64,000 nt of DNA from Rufibacter sediminis (GCF_014269285.1 NZ_JACOAF010000003.1:59117-123116), one strand, 5' to 3'; positions 25,245-34,558 are shown, counted from the first letter of the stretch. A program made the numbers and translations. The notes: generated from the letters alone by a model not told the origin.

Positions 25245-26200
25245 TAGTTAAGCCTTATATTTTTAGAGCAGTGTACGTGGTTGTCATCATCTACTATGAG
25301 GCAGGCGATGTCCTTCATCTGATTAACGAGGTCTAAGCCCACTTTTACCCCCATGACCATAACAGGTGTAGCCATGGCGTCAGCCAATTCTGCGTTAGGG
25401 CATAGGATCGTGACGCTCTTGATACCTGTAACGGGCAATCCGGTTTTTGGATTGATCGTGTGGCTGTATTTTTTTCCGCCGATGATGGCGAACTTCTCGT
25501 AATTGCCCGAGGTAGCCACCGCCATGTTGGAGATATTAAGTTGCGAGAAGGGCTGGTGCTTGGCGTCAGGGTCCGCGATGCCAATGGTCCAGGGTCGGCC
25601 GTCGGGTTGGAGCCCCCAGGCACTAAGGTCTCCTGCGGCATTCACAATGCCGCTGTGGATCTTCGATTTCTGTAAAACGTGTTTAGCCCGTTCAGCGGCA
25701 TAGCCTTTCCCGATGCCGCCAAACCCGATACGCATGCCTTGGTGCTTCAGGAAAACGCTTTTGTCCTGTGGGTTGAGGAGGATGTTATGATAATTAACAA
25801 GCCTTATGGACGATTGTGCGACTTCCTTCGAAGGCAGCGCTGTCATGGTTGGGTCAAAGTTCCAGAGGCTCGTGTCTACCCCGCCATAGGTGATATCGAA
25901 AGCACCCTGGGTTAATTCGGATATACGGATGGACCGCTGGACGAGCTCATATACCTCTGGAGAGGGAACGACGGGCGCAATACCCGCCATGGCGTTTATG
26001 TGGTGGGTATCGCTGGTATCAGAATAGGTGGTGAGCAGCCTTTCTACGCGCTGGATCTCGGCAATGGCTTCGTCAATGGCGGCATCTGCCTCTTGTTTGC
26101 CAGCGCTGGCTACCGTCAATTCAAACCGATTCCCCATCAGCTTCTGTACCCGCCTAAATAATTGCGGCATGTGTACTGATGGGGAATCCGATTTGTTCAC
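25244..26200 (-). CDS. apbE: FAD:protein FMN transferase (ApbE)
   Basis: A 318-residue enzyme that transfers FMN from FAD onto Thr/Ser of a target protein. Family motifs are visible: GFGGIGKGYAAERA (about 173-186), NAAGDLSAWG (about 201-210) and the ADAMATPVMVMG Mg/FAD-binding end. It lacks an obvious signal peptide, which is odd for an enzyme acting outside the cytoplasm. The start (GTG 26200) directly abuts the thioredoxin stop; ATG at 26170 is an alternative. Confidence 0.87.
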   Translation of the reverse strand: MNKSDSPSVHMPQLFRRVQKLMGNRFELTVASAGKQEADAAIDEAIAEIQRVERLLTTYSDTSDTHHINAMAGIAPVVPSPEVYELVQRSIRISELTQGAFDITYGGVDTSLWNFDPTMTALPSKEVAQSSIRLVNYHNILLNPQDKSVFLKHQGMRIGFGGIGKGYAAERAKHVLQKSKIHSGIVNAAGDLSAWGLQPDGRPWTIGIADPDAKHQPFSQLNISNMAVATSGNYEKFAIIGGKKYSHTINPKTGLPVTGIKSVTILCPNAELADAMATPVMVMGVKVGLDLVNQMKDIACLIVDDDNHVHCSKNIRLN

Positions 26201-26629
26201 TTATTTTGTGGCTTTTAGTTGCGCTATAAAGGCCGGGGCGTCTTTAGCGGGAATTCCTTCCCATTTCTTCACCACCTTGCCGTTTTCGTCTAACAGTAAT
26301 GTTAAAGGAAAAATACCGCTTTTGTTATACTGTTCAGCCAATTTTTCATTTAAGCTCATCTGTGCCTTGTCCAGCTGGTTCTTCTTCAACCTGGGAAAGT
26401 CGGCGTTTAGCAGAACCAGGTTCTCCTCAGCAAATTTCTGGAACTGCGGATCCTCAAAAATCTGCTTCTCTAACTTAATGCAAGGTCCGCACCAGTCAGA
26501 GCCGGAAAAGTTGACCAAGATGTACTTATGGCTATCATGGGAGATTTTTTTTGCCTGCTCTATGTCATTTAACCAGGCTTGATTGCCCGAAAGGGAAAAG
26601 ATGCTCAATAAAACAATAAGTAAGTTCAT
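26201..26629 (-). CDS. Secreted thioredoxin-like protein
   Basis: A 142-residue thioredoxin-fold protein with a short hydrophobic N-terminus (MNLLIVLLSIFSLSG) and active site SDWCGPC (Cys47, Cys50). It is the first gene of the ApbE-DUF4266-DUF3570 operon and abuts apbE without a gap. It probably supplies thiol redox chemistry to the same envelope system. Confidence 0.85.
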   Translation of the reverse strand: MNLLIVLLSIFSLSGNQAWLNDIEQAKKISHDSHKYILVNFSGSDWCGPCIKLEKQIFEDPQFQKFAEENLVLLNADFPRLKKNQLDKAQMSLNEKLAEQYNKSGIFPLTLLLDENGKVVKKWEGIPAKDAPAFIAQLKATK

Positions 26630-27003
26630 GGCTTTTAAGTTACGTGGAAGATGTTAAATGTAGCAGTCTTCTATTCTTAAGACAAATACCATGCCTCACT
26701 TGGTTCCTGGCCTGCTTCGAAGAAATCATTTTAAGGGGTTCGAGAAAACATGTGGAAAAAATGTCAAAAAGGTACTTGACTATAAAAAAGTGCCAAGAGA
26801 ATGTTTTTGGGTGCTTTCTTCAAATTAGGAAAAAACCAAGGTTAATCCCTAAATTTCTAGGCACATAAATCTTCTTAAGTATTAGATTTTACCTATTCTA
26901 TAGCTTCAATCCTGTCAAGAGGCGTAAGAGAGGGTAGCCCTAATGCGGGTAATGTCATTCAGTGGCTGGCAGAAAATTTTGAAAACATACTAGCAGTAAG
27001 AAA
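26630..27003. other. Divergent intergenic region
   Basis: A 374-bp region between the thioredoxin operon and the VIT-type gene. No Crp-type palindrome or repeat copy was seen. Promoters for both flanking genes must lie here, but I cannot place them with confidence. Confidence 0.5.
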
Positions 27004-27705
27004 ATGATAACTATAGATAACTATTTAGACAGCCATTACATACACCGAAGCAATTGGTTGAGGGCCGCCGTTTTAGGGGCAAATGATGGGATTATATCGG
27101 TTTCAAGTCTTGCCATTGGCATAGCGGCTGCAAGCACGTCCAGAGACCCGATTCTCTTGGCAACGGTTGCCGGACTGGTGGCCGGTGCATTATCCATGGC
27201 AGCAGGTGAATATGTTTCGGTAGGTTCCCAGACTGATATTGAAAAAGCCGACATTGAAAGGGAAAGGCAGGAACTGGAGGCAATGCCAGAGGCTGAACTG
27301 AGGATACTTGCGGAGATCTATGAGAGAAGGGGGTTAAAGAAAGAAACTGCCTTACAGGTTGCAAAAGAATTAACAGAAACAAACGCATTGGCAACACACG
27401 TGCGTGATGAGTTGGGGATTAACGAGTTGAGCCAGGCTAATCCGATACAGGCGGCCTTTGCCTCGGGTGCGGCTTTTATGGTGGGTGGACTTTTGCCCTT
27501 ATTGGTGACAATCTTCGCGCCGGTTTATAACATGGAGTATTTCCTATACGGCTTTACCATTCTATCACTAATTGCCCTTGGGGCTGTTTCTGCCAAAACA
27601 GGAGGTTCTAGCAAGCGCAAGGCAGTAGTGAGAATAGTAGTTTGGGGAACGATCGCAATGGGTTTGTCCGCGTTTGTTGGATACATTTTTGACATTAATG
27701 TTTAG
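27004..27705 (+). CDS. VIT1/CCC1-family Fe/Mn transporter
   Basis: A 233-residue membrane protein with five predicted helices and the family sequences WLRAAVLGANDGIISVSSL and LSMAAGEYVSVGSQTDIE. The charged cytoplasmic segment (about 80-135, Glu-rich) corresponds to the metal-binding region of VIT proteins. It probably moves Fe2+ or Mn2+ out of the cytosol. Monocistronic. Confidence 0.88.
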   Translation: MITIDNYLDSHYIHRSNWLRAAVLGANDGIISVSSLAIGIAAASTSRDPILLATVAGLVAGALSMAAGEYVSVGSQTDIEKADIERERQELEAMPEAELRILAEIYERRGLKKETALQVAKELTETNALATHVRDELGINELSQANPIQAAFASGAAFMVGGLLPLLVTIFAPVYNMEYFLYGFTILSLIALGAVSAKTGGSSKRKAVVRIVVWGTIAMGLSAFVGYIFDINV

Positions 27706-27865
27706 TCTTAAATTTCAAGAATATAAAGGAACCCCATTTGTTTCTAACATCTCTACAAGTTTATTACTTAACATAATGTAATTTATAAGACTGTGATTAT
27801 CAGTTTTTTAAATTAAATTAGTGGCAAATAAACAAGCTCGTATTGCAAAGTTTATGACAATAACC

Positions 27866-27920
27866 TTGACTTTAAATAAGAAGGGATTTAAATTTGCGTA
27901 AAGTATATATACTTTACGCA
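27866..27920 (+). promoter_or_regulatory. First of three tandem promoter-operators before abiEi
   Basis: A TTG (27866-27868), 20 bp, then TAAATTTG (27889-27896) form a full Bacteroidota promoter. A 26-bp perfect palindrome at 27895-27920 overlaps the end of the -7 box. Its core AAAGTATATATACTTT is shared by the other two copies. Confidence 0.78.
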
Positions 27921-27989
27921 TGTGGAACTAATTTGTTTCATACTCCTCTAGCTGTCCATTCGTTTTGGTCTATATCTCATATTTTTCAC

Positions 27990-28049
27990 TTGCTTATCTC
28001 AAACAAAACGTTTAACTTTGCGTATATAAAGTATATATACTTTATATAC
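27990..28049 (+). promoter_or_regulatory. Second tandem promoter-operator before abiEi
   Basis: TTG (27990-27992), 20 bp, TAACTTTG (28013-28020), then a 28-bp perfect palindrome (28022-28049) with the same AAAGTATATATACTTT core and different flanks. Confidence 0.78.
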
Positions 28050-28102
28050 TCCTTGTCATTTTCAACTCTCTCTTCTTTCCTTTCAACGTTAAAAGATTGC
28101 TG

Positions 28103-28156
28103 TTGCATTTATCCTTCTAAAGGATTAACTTTACGGAAAGTATATATACTTTCCGT
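28103..28156 (+). promoter_or_regulatory. Third tandem promoter-operator, proximal to abiEi
   Basis: TTG (28103-28105), 20 bp, TAACTTTA (28126-28133), then a 24-bp perfect palindrome (28133-28156) with the AAAGTATATATACTTT core. It lies 22 bp before the abiEi start, so it is the likely autoregulated promoter. Confidence 0.8.
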
Positions 28157-28178
28157 CTGACATACCTTCAACGCAGCC

Positions 28179-29045
28179 ATGCCAAGTAAGTCCCGCTTTG
28201 TTATTGCTGAAAGTAGTATCAAGTCTTTCTTCAAACAGAATCCCCGCAAAGTCTTCTCCCGCCAGCAACTTAGTGGGATTTTCGAGGAAAGGAAAGCTGC
28301 TTGGAACCTGCCGGTTACCACCACAGACCTCAGGTTTATTGAGCAGCTGCAGAAAAGGGGAATCCTCACCAAGATTGAAATCCTGTTTGACGGCTACATC
28401 AACAAGAAGGAGCGGTATATCACCCAGGATGCCAATGAGCTGGAGATAGCGGTGTCTTTGATTAACAAATCTTACCTGTCCCATTACAGCGCCATGTTTC
28501 TGAATAGCCTGACTACGCAGGTACCCAAAACCATTTATATCACCTTTGAGCAAAGCAAGAAACCGGACGGTAACCGCCAACTGAAACAAGAGGGCATTGA
28601 TGCGGCTTTCTCCAAGCCACAGCGGAAAGCAGTTACCGAAGCCATGTATGGTGATTACTCCTTTCTTATTCTTAATGGCATGTACACGGGCAGAACCGGG
28701 GTTCATTTGATAGAAAACATACCAGTAACCAGCCTGGAGCGAACTCTGATTGATATTACGGTGCGACCAAGCTATGCTGGCGGGGTGTATTCGGTATTAG
28801 AAGCTTACCAGTACGCCCTAGCCAGTATTTCCCTGAATAAACTGGTGGCAACGTTAGACAACCTCGATTTTATCTACCCTTATCACCAAGCTGTTGGGTT
28901 CTACCTGGAACGGGCAGGCTATACCGGCAGAAAACTGGACGAGCTGCGCAGCCGGAAGAAAGAGTTCCGATTCTATCTCACCTATGATATGGAGGAAAAG
29001 GATTTCTCGGAAGACTGGCAGCTATATTTCCCTAAGGGAATGTAA
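28179..29045 (+). CDS. abiEi: AbiEi-family antitoxin/transcriptional regulator
   Basis: A 288-residue protein. The N-terminal winged-helix-like region (about 10-70) is followed by an AbiEi C-terminal domain with IPVTSLERTLIDITVRPSYAGG, a family hallmark. In type IV systems AbiEi neutralises the AbiEii nucleotidyltransferase and represses its own promoter at inverted repeats, which fits the three palindromic operators just upstream. Here it converges on the toxin gene and overlaps it by 14 bp, instead of preceding it in one operon. Confidence 0.86.
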   Translation: MPSKSRFVIAESSIKSFFKQNPRKVFSRQQLSGIFEERKAAWNLPVTTTDLRFIEQLQKRGILTKIEILFDGYINKKERYITQDANELEIAVSLINKSYLSHYSAMFLNSLTTQVPKTIYITFEQSKKPDGNRQLKQEGIDAAFSKPQRKAVTEAMYGDYSFLILNGMYTGRTGVHLIENIPVTSLERTLIDITVRPSYAGGVYSVLEAYQYALASISLNKLVATLDNLDFIYPYHQAVGFYLERAGYTGRKLDELRSRKKEFRFYLTYDMEEKDFSEDWQLYFPKGM

Positions 29046-29913
29046 TCCCTTGGAACGTGCTGACCACGTAGTCAAAGTAGAAATCGAAGCTCTCCAACTC
29101 TTCCGAACGGGCCACCGTATCTTTCACGCTTTCCCAGTTATCTTTATGGATGGCTTTGTGATTGGTTATCTCCTGTATAAAAGAAAGAGGCACACGCTTA
29201 GCCTCGAAAATATTCGCAATCAGTTCTTTATTTTCCTCGGTGGTCGCATCAATGCCATGCGATTCCATAATCAGGTGAATATCATAGAAGTCACGTGCCC
29301 TGGCGCGGGCGGTACGCGATTTAATAATTTCAGAGTACTGCGGTAATTGCTGGCAAATGGCCCGTAACTTCTCAAAAACAATCATTTCCGGTGTGTAGAC
29401 ATAAATTGTATAACCGTCCACCTTCGTCTGAGCCTTTTTTGCGACATACTCGAACTTGCTGAACTCCAACTCAAAAGTAGTGGAGCGCCCTGCGCTTAAC
29501 GGAACAGCGATTCGACGCTGGTGCTCTAAATTCCCCTGATGGGTATCGTAGGTTTTTTGGTCAAGCACCTTGAACGTAACTTGGTAACCTCCCCAAAAAT
29601 CCGCCACTGCTTCCTTCACGACTTTGGGCCTGGGGAGGAAAGTATAATCAAAAACAACCATTCCATTTTCCGCGAAGGTCTTCACCAAGGTGCTTTCTAT
29701 CCGCTTGCTGATGATTCCCTCATCCTCTTTAAAATCACCATGATCTATGGAGAAGTCCAGGTCATAGGAAGTTCTGGAGATTGAACTGCTATCATGGTAA
29801 ACAATATCAATGGCATTGCCACCTTTCAGAACAATGTTCTCGATGAGTTCATCGTCAGAAGCAAGGGCGATGATGGCCAACCGCTTAATTTGGTTGATTA
29901 AATCAATATTCAT
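29032..29913 (-). CDS. abiEii: AbiEii/AbiGii-type nucleotidyltransferase toxin
   Basis: A protein of about 293 residues with the nucleotidyltransferase signature IVLKGGNAIDI (Gly31-Gly32) and SYDLDFSID (Asp51, Asp53). This class adds nucleotides to tRNA or other targets to stop growth. The start at MNIDLINQ is preferred over the longer frame, which would run through the upstream palindrome. It is transcribed toward abiEi with a 14-bp tail overlap. Confidence 0.84.
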   Translation of the reverse strand: MNIDLINQIKRLAIIALASDDELIENIVLKGGNAIDIVYHDSSSISRTSYDLDFSIDHGDFKEDEGIISKRIESTLVKTFAENGMVVFDYTFLPRPKVVKEAVADFWGGYQVTFKVLDQKTYDTHQGNLEHQRRIAVPLSAGRSTTFELEFSKFEYVAKKAQTKVDGYTIYVYTPEMIVFEKLRAICQQLPQYSEIIKSRTARARARDFYDIHLIMESHGIDATTEENKELIANIFEAKRVPLSFIQEITNHKAIHKDNWESVKDTVARSEELESFDFYFDYVVSTFQGITFP

Positions 29914-29962
29914 CAGCGAAATGTTTTTAAACCGAAAGTACGATAAAACAACCTCTTTCTTC

Positions 29963-30005
29963 TGATTACTAGATTTGAAGGCTATGAATTCAAATCTAGT
30001 AATCA
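29963..30005. promoter_or_regulatory. Palindromic divergent promoter between abiEii and ynfA
   Basis: Arms TGATTACTAGATTTGAA and its perfect reverse complement (17 bp each) flank a 9-bp loop. Each arm contains TAGATTTG, a -7 element, so the palindrome places a -7 box toward both divergent genes. It differs from the abiEi operators. No good -33 box was found. Confidence 0.6.
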
Positions 30006-30039
30006 AAAGAAATATTCGAAATGACTACCTTCACCCACT

Positions 30040-30369
30040 ATGGAAATAATCAAATCACTATGTATTTTTTTCCTAGCCGGGCTTTGTAAAATCGGTGGGG
30101 GTTATCTGGTTTGGCTTTGGCTGAAGGAAGAGAAACCCTTGTGGTATGGCATACTGGGTAGTATTATTCTGGCTATGTACGGGGTAGTGGCTACCTGGCA
30201 GACAGCCAGCTTCGGGAGGGTGTATGCTGCCTATGGCGGCGTTTTCATAGTGATGGCCTTGGTATGGGCTTGGAAAGTGGACGGCTTTAAGCCAGACCGC
30301 TATGATATTATTGGCGCATTAATAGCCCTATTTGGGGTTTGCTTAATACTGTATATGCCTAGAAAGTAA
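30040..30369 (+). CDS. ynfA: YnfA/UPF0060 membrane protein
   Basis: A 109-residue protein with four hydrophobic helices and the family sequences FFLAGLCKIGGGYLVWLWL and GRVYAAYGGVFI. UPF0060 proteins resemble small multidrug-type exporters; the physiological substrate is uncertain. Its promoter region is shared with the AbiEii toxin gene. Confidence 0.9.
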   Translation: MEIIKSLCIFFLAGLCKIGGGYLVWLWLKEEKPLWYGILGSIILAMYGVVATWQTASFGRVYAAYGGVFIVMALVWAWKVDGFKPDRYDIIGALIALFGVCLILYMPRK

Positions 30370-31118
30370 GGACAGACCAGCAGAAATTCATGGTAGTTAC
30401 TTATTCAATCCTGTAAAAACATTCATATATCACATTGTATTTCTGCCTATATAAACAAAAAGCTGTCATAGCAAGCCTATTGAAATAGGAGATATATCAA
30501 TAAGTTTTTTCAATGTATTATATTTCATATTGGATGAACACTCTTAATGTAAAGTATAAGTTGTTAAAAAGTGCTGTATTTACTTTCTCAAGTACACAAT
30601 GCAGAGATAGTTTCAGAGTCCCTTAAGCTCTTTCATTTTCATGGCAACAACCAAGATGATGCGGGTAGCAACAATCCCCAGAACAGGATCTATAATAAAT
30701 GGAGCCTGACAACAATATGACCATATTGATTATAACCCTAAGGAGGGGAATGCCTATATCCGTACATATATCTGAATTGCTGCCTTGTCTCGATTCTATT
30801 GGGAATATCAACCTAAGGAAATGCTATCGGAAAAATCACGAATGGAGTCAGAAAGAATGGCAACGCTGCCTGAAATAAGCCCTCCAATAAATTCCAGTAT
30901 TATGAAAGTGAATTCTGGGAAAAGCCTTTTTTAATATTACTAACTTTAGCATCCGCTACTACACTACATACCAGTTTAGGTGAGGGCAGTACAATACATT
31001 CTATGATTAGCTGATTATTGATCAGGTAATTGACCAATAGATACAGAGTCAAAGGGACAACGGGAACTACCTCCTTCCGCCTGAGGTTATACTTATATAC
31101 AATAATCTAGTAGACCTT
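30370..31118. other. Long AT-rich intergenic region
   Basis: About 750 bp. No coding frame has family resemblance or a good start, and I see no structured RNA. It may be decayed sequence. Confidence 0.5.
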
Positions 31119-31907
31119 ATGCTTAAAAGATTGTTTTTAGTACCCACCTTAGTTCTTATAACCCTATTGTCGGTGCAAGCGGAAGGCACAAAGCTACTTC
31201 ATCAGACAATCCAAAGCATCGAGGCAAGGCTTACGGAATTAAGCAGGAATGCCTCTTACGTGACCGCCAATGGAAAACCTGTTGCGCAACGCATCTCCTT
31301 CTTCAATGAGGAGGATCTAGCACTTCCTGTCGGCAGTAAGGTACGACAGATTGCCCTTATTCGCCATGGAGAACCGGATCTGCGGAAAGTGGGTAAATTT
31401 TCATACCGTGAGGCAAACCAGTTTGCCGCCGATTATGATAGCGTAGGGATAATAGTGCCTGATACTTCCTTTTTCAACATTCAGAACCCTAATCAGCTTA
31501 AAGTTTTCTCCAGTTCTATCAACAGGGCAAAAGCTACCGCTCAGTATATCTTTGGAATAAACCGTGAGACGATAATATCCCCAATCTTCAGGGAATTTGA
31601 ATCATCCATGGGTCACCATAGCCCCAATATAAGATTACCGATTAATCTATGGACCTCCGCCGCACGTGTAAAGTGGGTACTAGGCATAGACCGGCAAGGC
31701 GCGGAAAGTTTCGCTGAAGCCCGCAAACGGGCAAAGGCGGCGGCTAGAACTCTAGCCGATGCGTCAGAAGAAAAGACTAATGTCGCCCTTGTGGCACATG
31801 GGTTGCTAAACCGTTATATCCAAGAAAATTTGGAAAAAATGGGATGGCATGTGGTGCGGAATGGAGGCACTGGCTATTTAGGGACAACTATTTTAGTTAA
31901 GCTGTAA
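31119..31907 (+). CDS. Secreted histidine-phosphatase-family protein
   Basis: A 262-residue protein with an N-terminal signal (MLKRLFLVPTLVLITLLSVQA). A phosphoglycerate-mutase-like fold is shown by LIRHGEPD near residue 85, SSSINRAKATAQ and a late ALVAHG. The RHG and late His pair are the catalytic histidines of the superfamily. The export signal indicates a periplasmic phosphatase of unknown substrate. Confidence 0.78.
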   Translation: MLKRLFLVPTLVLITLLSVQAEGTKLLHQTIQSIEARLTELSRNASYVTANGKPVAQRISFFNEEDLALPVGSKVRQIALIRHGEPDLRKVGKFSYREANQFAADYDSVGIIVPDTSFFNIQNPNQLKVFSSSINRAKATAQYIFGINRETIISPIFREFESSMGHHSPNIRLPINLWTSAARVKWVLGIDRQGAESFAEARKRAKAAARTLADASEEKTNVALVAHGLLNRYIQENLEKMGWHVVRNGGTGYLGTTILVKL

Positions 31908-32208
31908 TCTGATTAGCCTTCCATTGGCTATGTCTTATAATAAATTTGCTTACCCCAGCTAATGTTTTTTGAAAGATAAGATCCAACCCTTAAATCCGTT
32001 TCCCTTACTACCAGTAAAATCGATGAAGCGTCATTAAGCTGTTAATAATGAAAGGTTGGCTCGTCTTTCTTTTCTTGATTTTGGCATTGCAAATATTCAG
32101 CTTCGCTTGTATTAAAGGTTGAGTGGCTAAACAAGGGAAAGTTATGACGCAACCTTTTGAACAGCTTGTGGTAAAGTGATTGATTCCATTCTCACTTTAC
32201 CATCGCTT
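31908..32208. other. Intergenic region before the second PAP2 gene
   Basis: About 300 bp without recognisable coding frame, repeat or strong hairpin. Confidence 0.45.
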
Positions 32209-33075
32209 ATGAAAAAAATTTTACGCCTATGGTTTGTGTTGTCTATTTCTATTGGGGCTATCAGCCCTGAGCTGAAAGCACAAGAAATTGACTCTCTCAA
32301 AGTATCCCAAGAGACGGTGGCGGCAGACACGCTGAAGAAATATCAGGATTCAGTTTCGGCCCCTTCCGCCAAGGCACCCTTTTTCAAGTCCAAGGCTTTC
32401 AAAGCGACTATCATTCCGGCCCTTCTGATTGGGTACGGGCTGAGCACGGTCAAGGACAACGGCCTCTACAGCAGTTATGACGCCAAACGGGATATCCAAA
32501 GGCATTTCCCCAATTTTAAAACCACAATAGACAACCCCTTGCTTATTGCGCCCTATGTGGAGCTTGCCTTGGCCAACCTGTTGAACGTCAAATCAAAAAA
32601 TGACTTTCTGAACACTGGCATCGTGATTCTGAAGGCGGAGGCCATTTTCGCCGTCACTGTCTATGGATTGAAGCAGGTTACCGACCAGGAGCGTCCCAAT
32701 GGGGAGAACCGGGAATCCATGCCCTCTGGCCATGCGGCCCAGGCATTCCTTGCGGCATCTATCCTCAATACGGAGCTCAAGCACAAAAGCCCCTGGTACG
32801 GTGTCGGGGCATACACTATTGCAACCAGCGTAGGGGTTTTCCGGATGCTGAACAATAAACACTGGCAATCAGACGTCTTCGTAGGTGCCGGCATAGGCAT
32901 GCTCTCTTCCCATCTGGCCTACCTGTCGCACCGTAACCGCTGGGGAAGGAAACCGTCTATTGTTGCGTCACCCACTTATATTTACGGTGTGCCCGGATTC
33001 GCATTTTCACTGAACTTGGATGACTACAAGAAAAGGAAAAACCGTCCTGACTTACTTAGGTACACCTTGAACTGA
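32209..33075 (+). CDS. PAP2-family phosphatase
   Basis: A protein of about 288 residues with signal peptide (start MKKILRLWF; the upstream in-frame codons lack signal character). The catalytic motifs are KQVTDQERPNG, SMPSGHAAQAF and RMLNNKHWQSDVFVGAG. Phosphate release from a lipid or sugar-phosphate in the envelope is likely. It is distinct from the PAP2 protein at 22893. Confidence 0.86.
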   Translation: MKKILRLWFVLSISIGAISPELKAQEIDSLKVSQETVAADTLKKYQDSVSAPSAKAPFFKSKAFKATIIPALLIGYGLSTVKDNGLYSSYDAKRDIQRHFPNFKTTIDNPLLIAPYVELALANLLNVKSKNDFLNTGIVILKAEAIFAVTVYGLKQVTDQERPNGENRESMPSGHAAQAFLAASILNTELKHKSPWYGVGAYTIATSVGVFRMLNNKHWQSDVFVGAGIGMLSSHLAYLSHRNRWGRKPSIVASPTYIYGVPGFAFSLNLDDYKKRKNRPDLLRYTLN

Positions 33076-33442
33076 TATAAACCATGGGTTACCTTTCGTT
33101 TGTTGCTGCACAATGGTTCGATTCTCAACGATTGACTCAATCTACTATTTAGAATGACATCTCTTTTTCGTTAGGCATTTTTCTCTCTAATTTCTTAACT
33201 AAGATCTTAAAGCTGATTAAAGGTTTTTAAAATGCTGAGCACAGTCCACTGTTTAAAGTATTTGTTTGTCAATATTTCTGTCTTCTGCCTCTTTTTTGAA
33301 AATAAGACCAAAATCAGAAGTGAAAACTATCCGCTACATGCGGGATGAACTCTTTTTGGAAACTCTAAAACAGCTTTTTTGTAAAAGGGCATAATTTTTA
33401 TTAAATATCCTCAGTTATTTATTAAGTGTCACACATAATCTG
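33076..33442. other. Intergenic region upstream of the mbn-like cassette
   Basis: About 370 bp, AT-rich, without coding features that I can support. It presumably contains the promoter of the diheme enzyme gene. Confidence 0.45.
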
Positions 33443-34558
33443 ATGGATAAAAAGGCAATGCTGTGCTTCTGGCTCACTATCTTTTCAAGCTTCACCGCTT
33501 GCCGGGATAGTGACGAGCTCCCCATCCCGGAAACACAGGAGCCCGTCGAAGATGTTGTCTACGACCTGACGTTCCCGAGCCGTTTCGGCTCCCCCAGCAT
33601 ACCGGATCAGAACAAGCTGACCCAGGAAGGTGTTGGCCTCGGCCGGGCGCTTTTCTATGAGAAAAGACTCTCGGGGGACAATACCCTGTCCTGCGGAAGT
33701 TGCCACCAGCAGAAGCGCGCGTTCACCGATGGAAAGTCTCTGAGCGTGGGCGTTGGGGGGGAAATCTCCCACCGCAATGCCATGTCGCTGGCGAACCTGG
33801 CCTATAACCGGTCCTTCAACTGGGACGGCGCCTTCGCTTCCTTGGAGGAGCAGGCCCGTTTTCCGATTGAGAACCCTTTGGAGATGAACCAAGACATGGG
33901 GGAGGCCGTCAGGGAGCTGCAGAGTATCCCCGCCTACCCCCCCATGTTCAGGAAAGCGTTCGGCACCTCCACTATCACGGCTGACCTGGTTTTCAAAGCC
34001 CTGGGGCAATTCCAACGTATTTTAGTTTCCTCCAACTCGCCCTTTGACCTATACCGGGAAGGGAAGAAGGGCCTTCCAGCCGAAGCGCTGGAGGGTTACG
34101 TCTTGTTTCTGACCCACCCGAACCCCGATGGGAGGATACGGGGTGGCAACTGCGGGGATTGCCATGGCAGTGACCTCACCACCTTGCAGCAGTTCCATAA
34201 CAACGGACTGGACCTTTCCTTTACCGACTTGGGCAGGGGCTTGGTGACCGGCAAGACGACAGACCAAGGCAAATTCAAAGCCCCGACCCTGCGCAACATC
34301 GCCCTTACGGCCCCCTACATGCATGATGGGCGTTTCAAGACCCTGGAGGAAGTATTGGACCATTACAACGAGCATATCCGGAGTGGCAGCCCTAATCTGG
34401 ATCCCCTTATTATGGAAGCCTCCAATGATTATGATGGCCGTTCCTTGGGTTTAACCGCGGAGGAGAAAGGGAAAATAATAAGGTTCCTCCATACCCTTAC
34501 GGACAGCACTTTCATCCAAGAGAAGCGTTTCTCTGAGAAGAAAGTGAACCCTGGATAA
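33443..34558 (+). CDS. mbnH: MbnH-like diheme cytochrome c peroxidase lipoprotein
   Basis: A 371-residue diheme enzyme of the CcpA/MauG/MbnH superfamily. The lipoprotein signal ends FTAC (Cys20). Heme motifs are CGSCH (84-88) and CGDCH (237-241), and APYMHDGRF supplies a typical distal element. MbnH enzymes oxidise Trp to kynurenine in the partner MbnP, creating a copper site. The adjacent MbnP-like gene supports this over a plain cytochrome c peroxidase. Confidence 0.82.
   Translation: MDKKAMLCFWLTIFSSFTACRDSDELPIPETQEPVEDVVYDLTFPSRFGSPSIPDQNKLTQEGVGLGRALFYEKRLSGDNTLSCGSCHQQKRAFTDGKSLSVGVGGEISHRNAMSLANLAYNRSFNWDGAFASLEEQARFPIENPLEMNQDMGEAVRELQSIPAYPPMFRKAFGTSTITADLVFKALGQFQRILVSSNSPFDLYREGKKGLPAEALEGYVLFLTHPNPDGRIRGGNCGDCHGSDLTTLQQFHNNGLDLSFTDLGRGLVTGKTTDQGKFKAPTLRNIALTAPYMHDGRFKTLEEVLDHYNEHIRSGSPNLDPLIMEASNDYDGRSLGLTAEEKGKIIRFLHTLTDSTFIQEKRFSEKKVNPG

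Noticed and set aside
27894..28160. An 88-codon plus-strand frame beginning at the first palindrome before abiEi
   Set aside because: Its repeated KVYIL segments are just translations of the operator cores AAAGTATATATACTTT. It has no family, a TTG start and AT-rich composition.
30623..30811. A 62-codon minus-strand frame in the long intergenic region
   Set aside because: It has no hydrophobic or family pattern, no ribosome site, and sits in sequence that looks non-coding on both strands.
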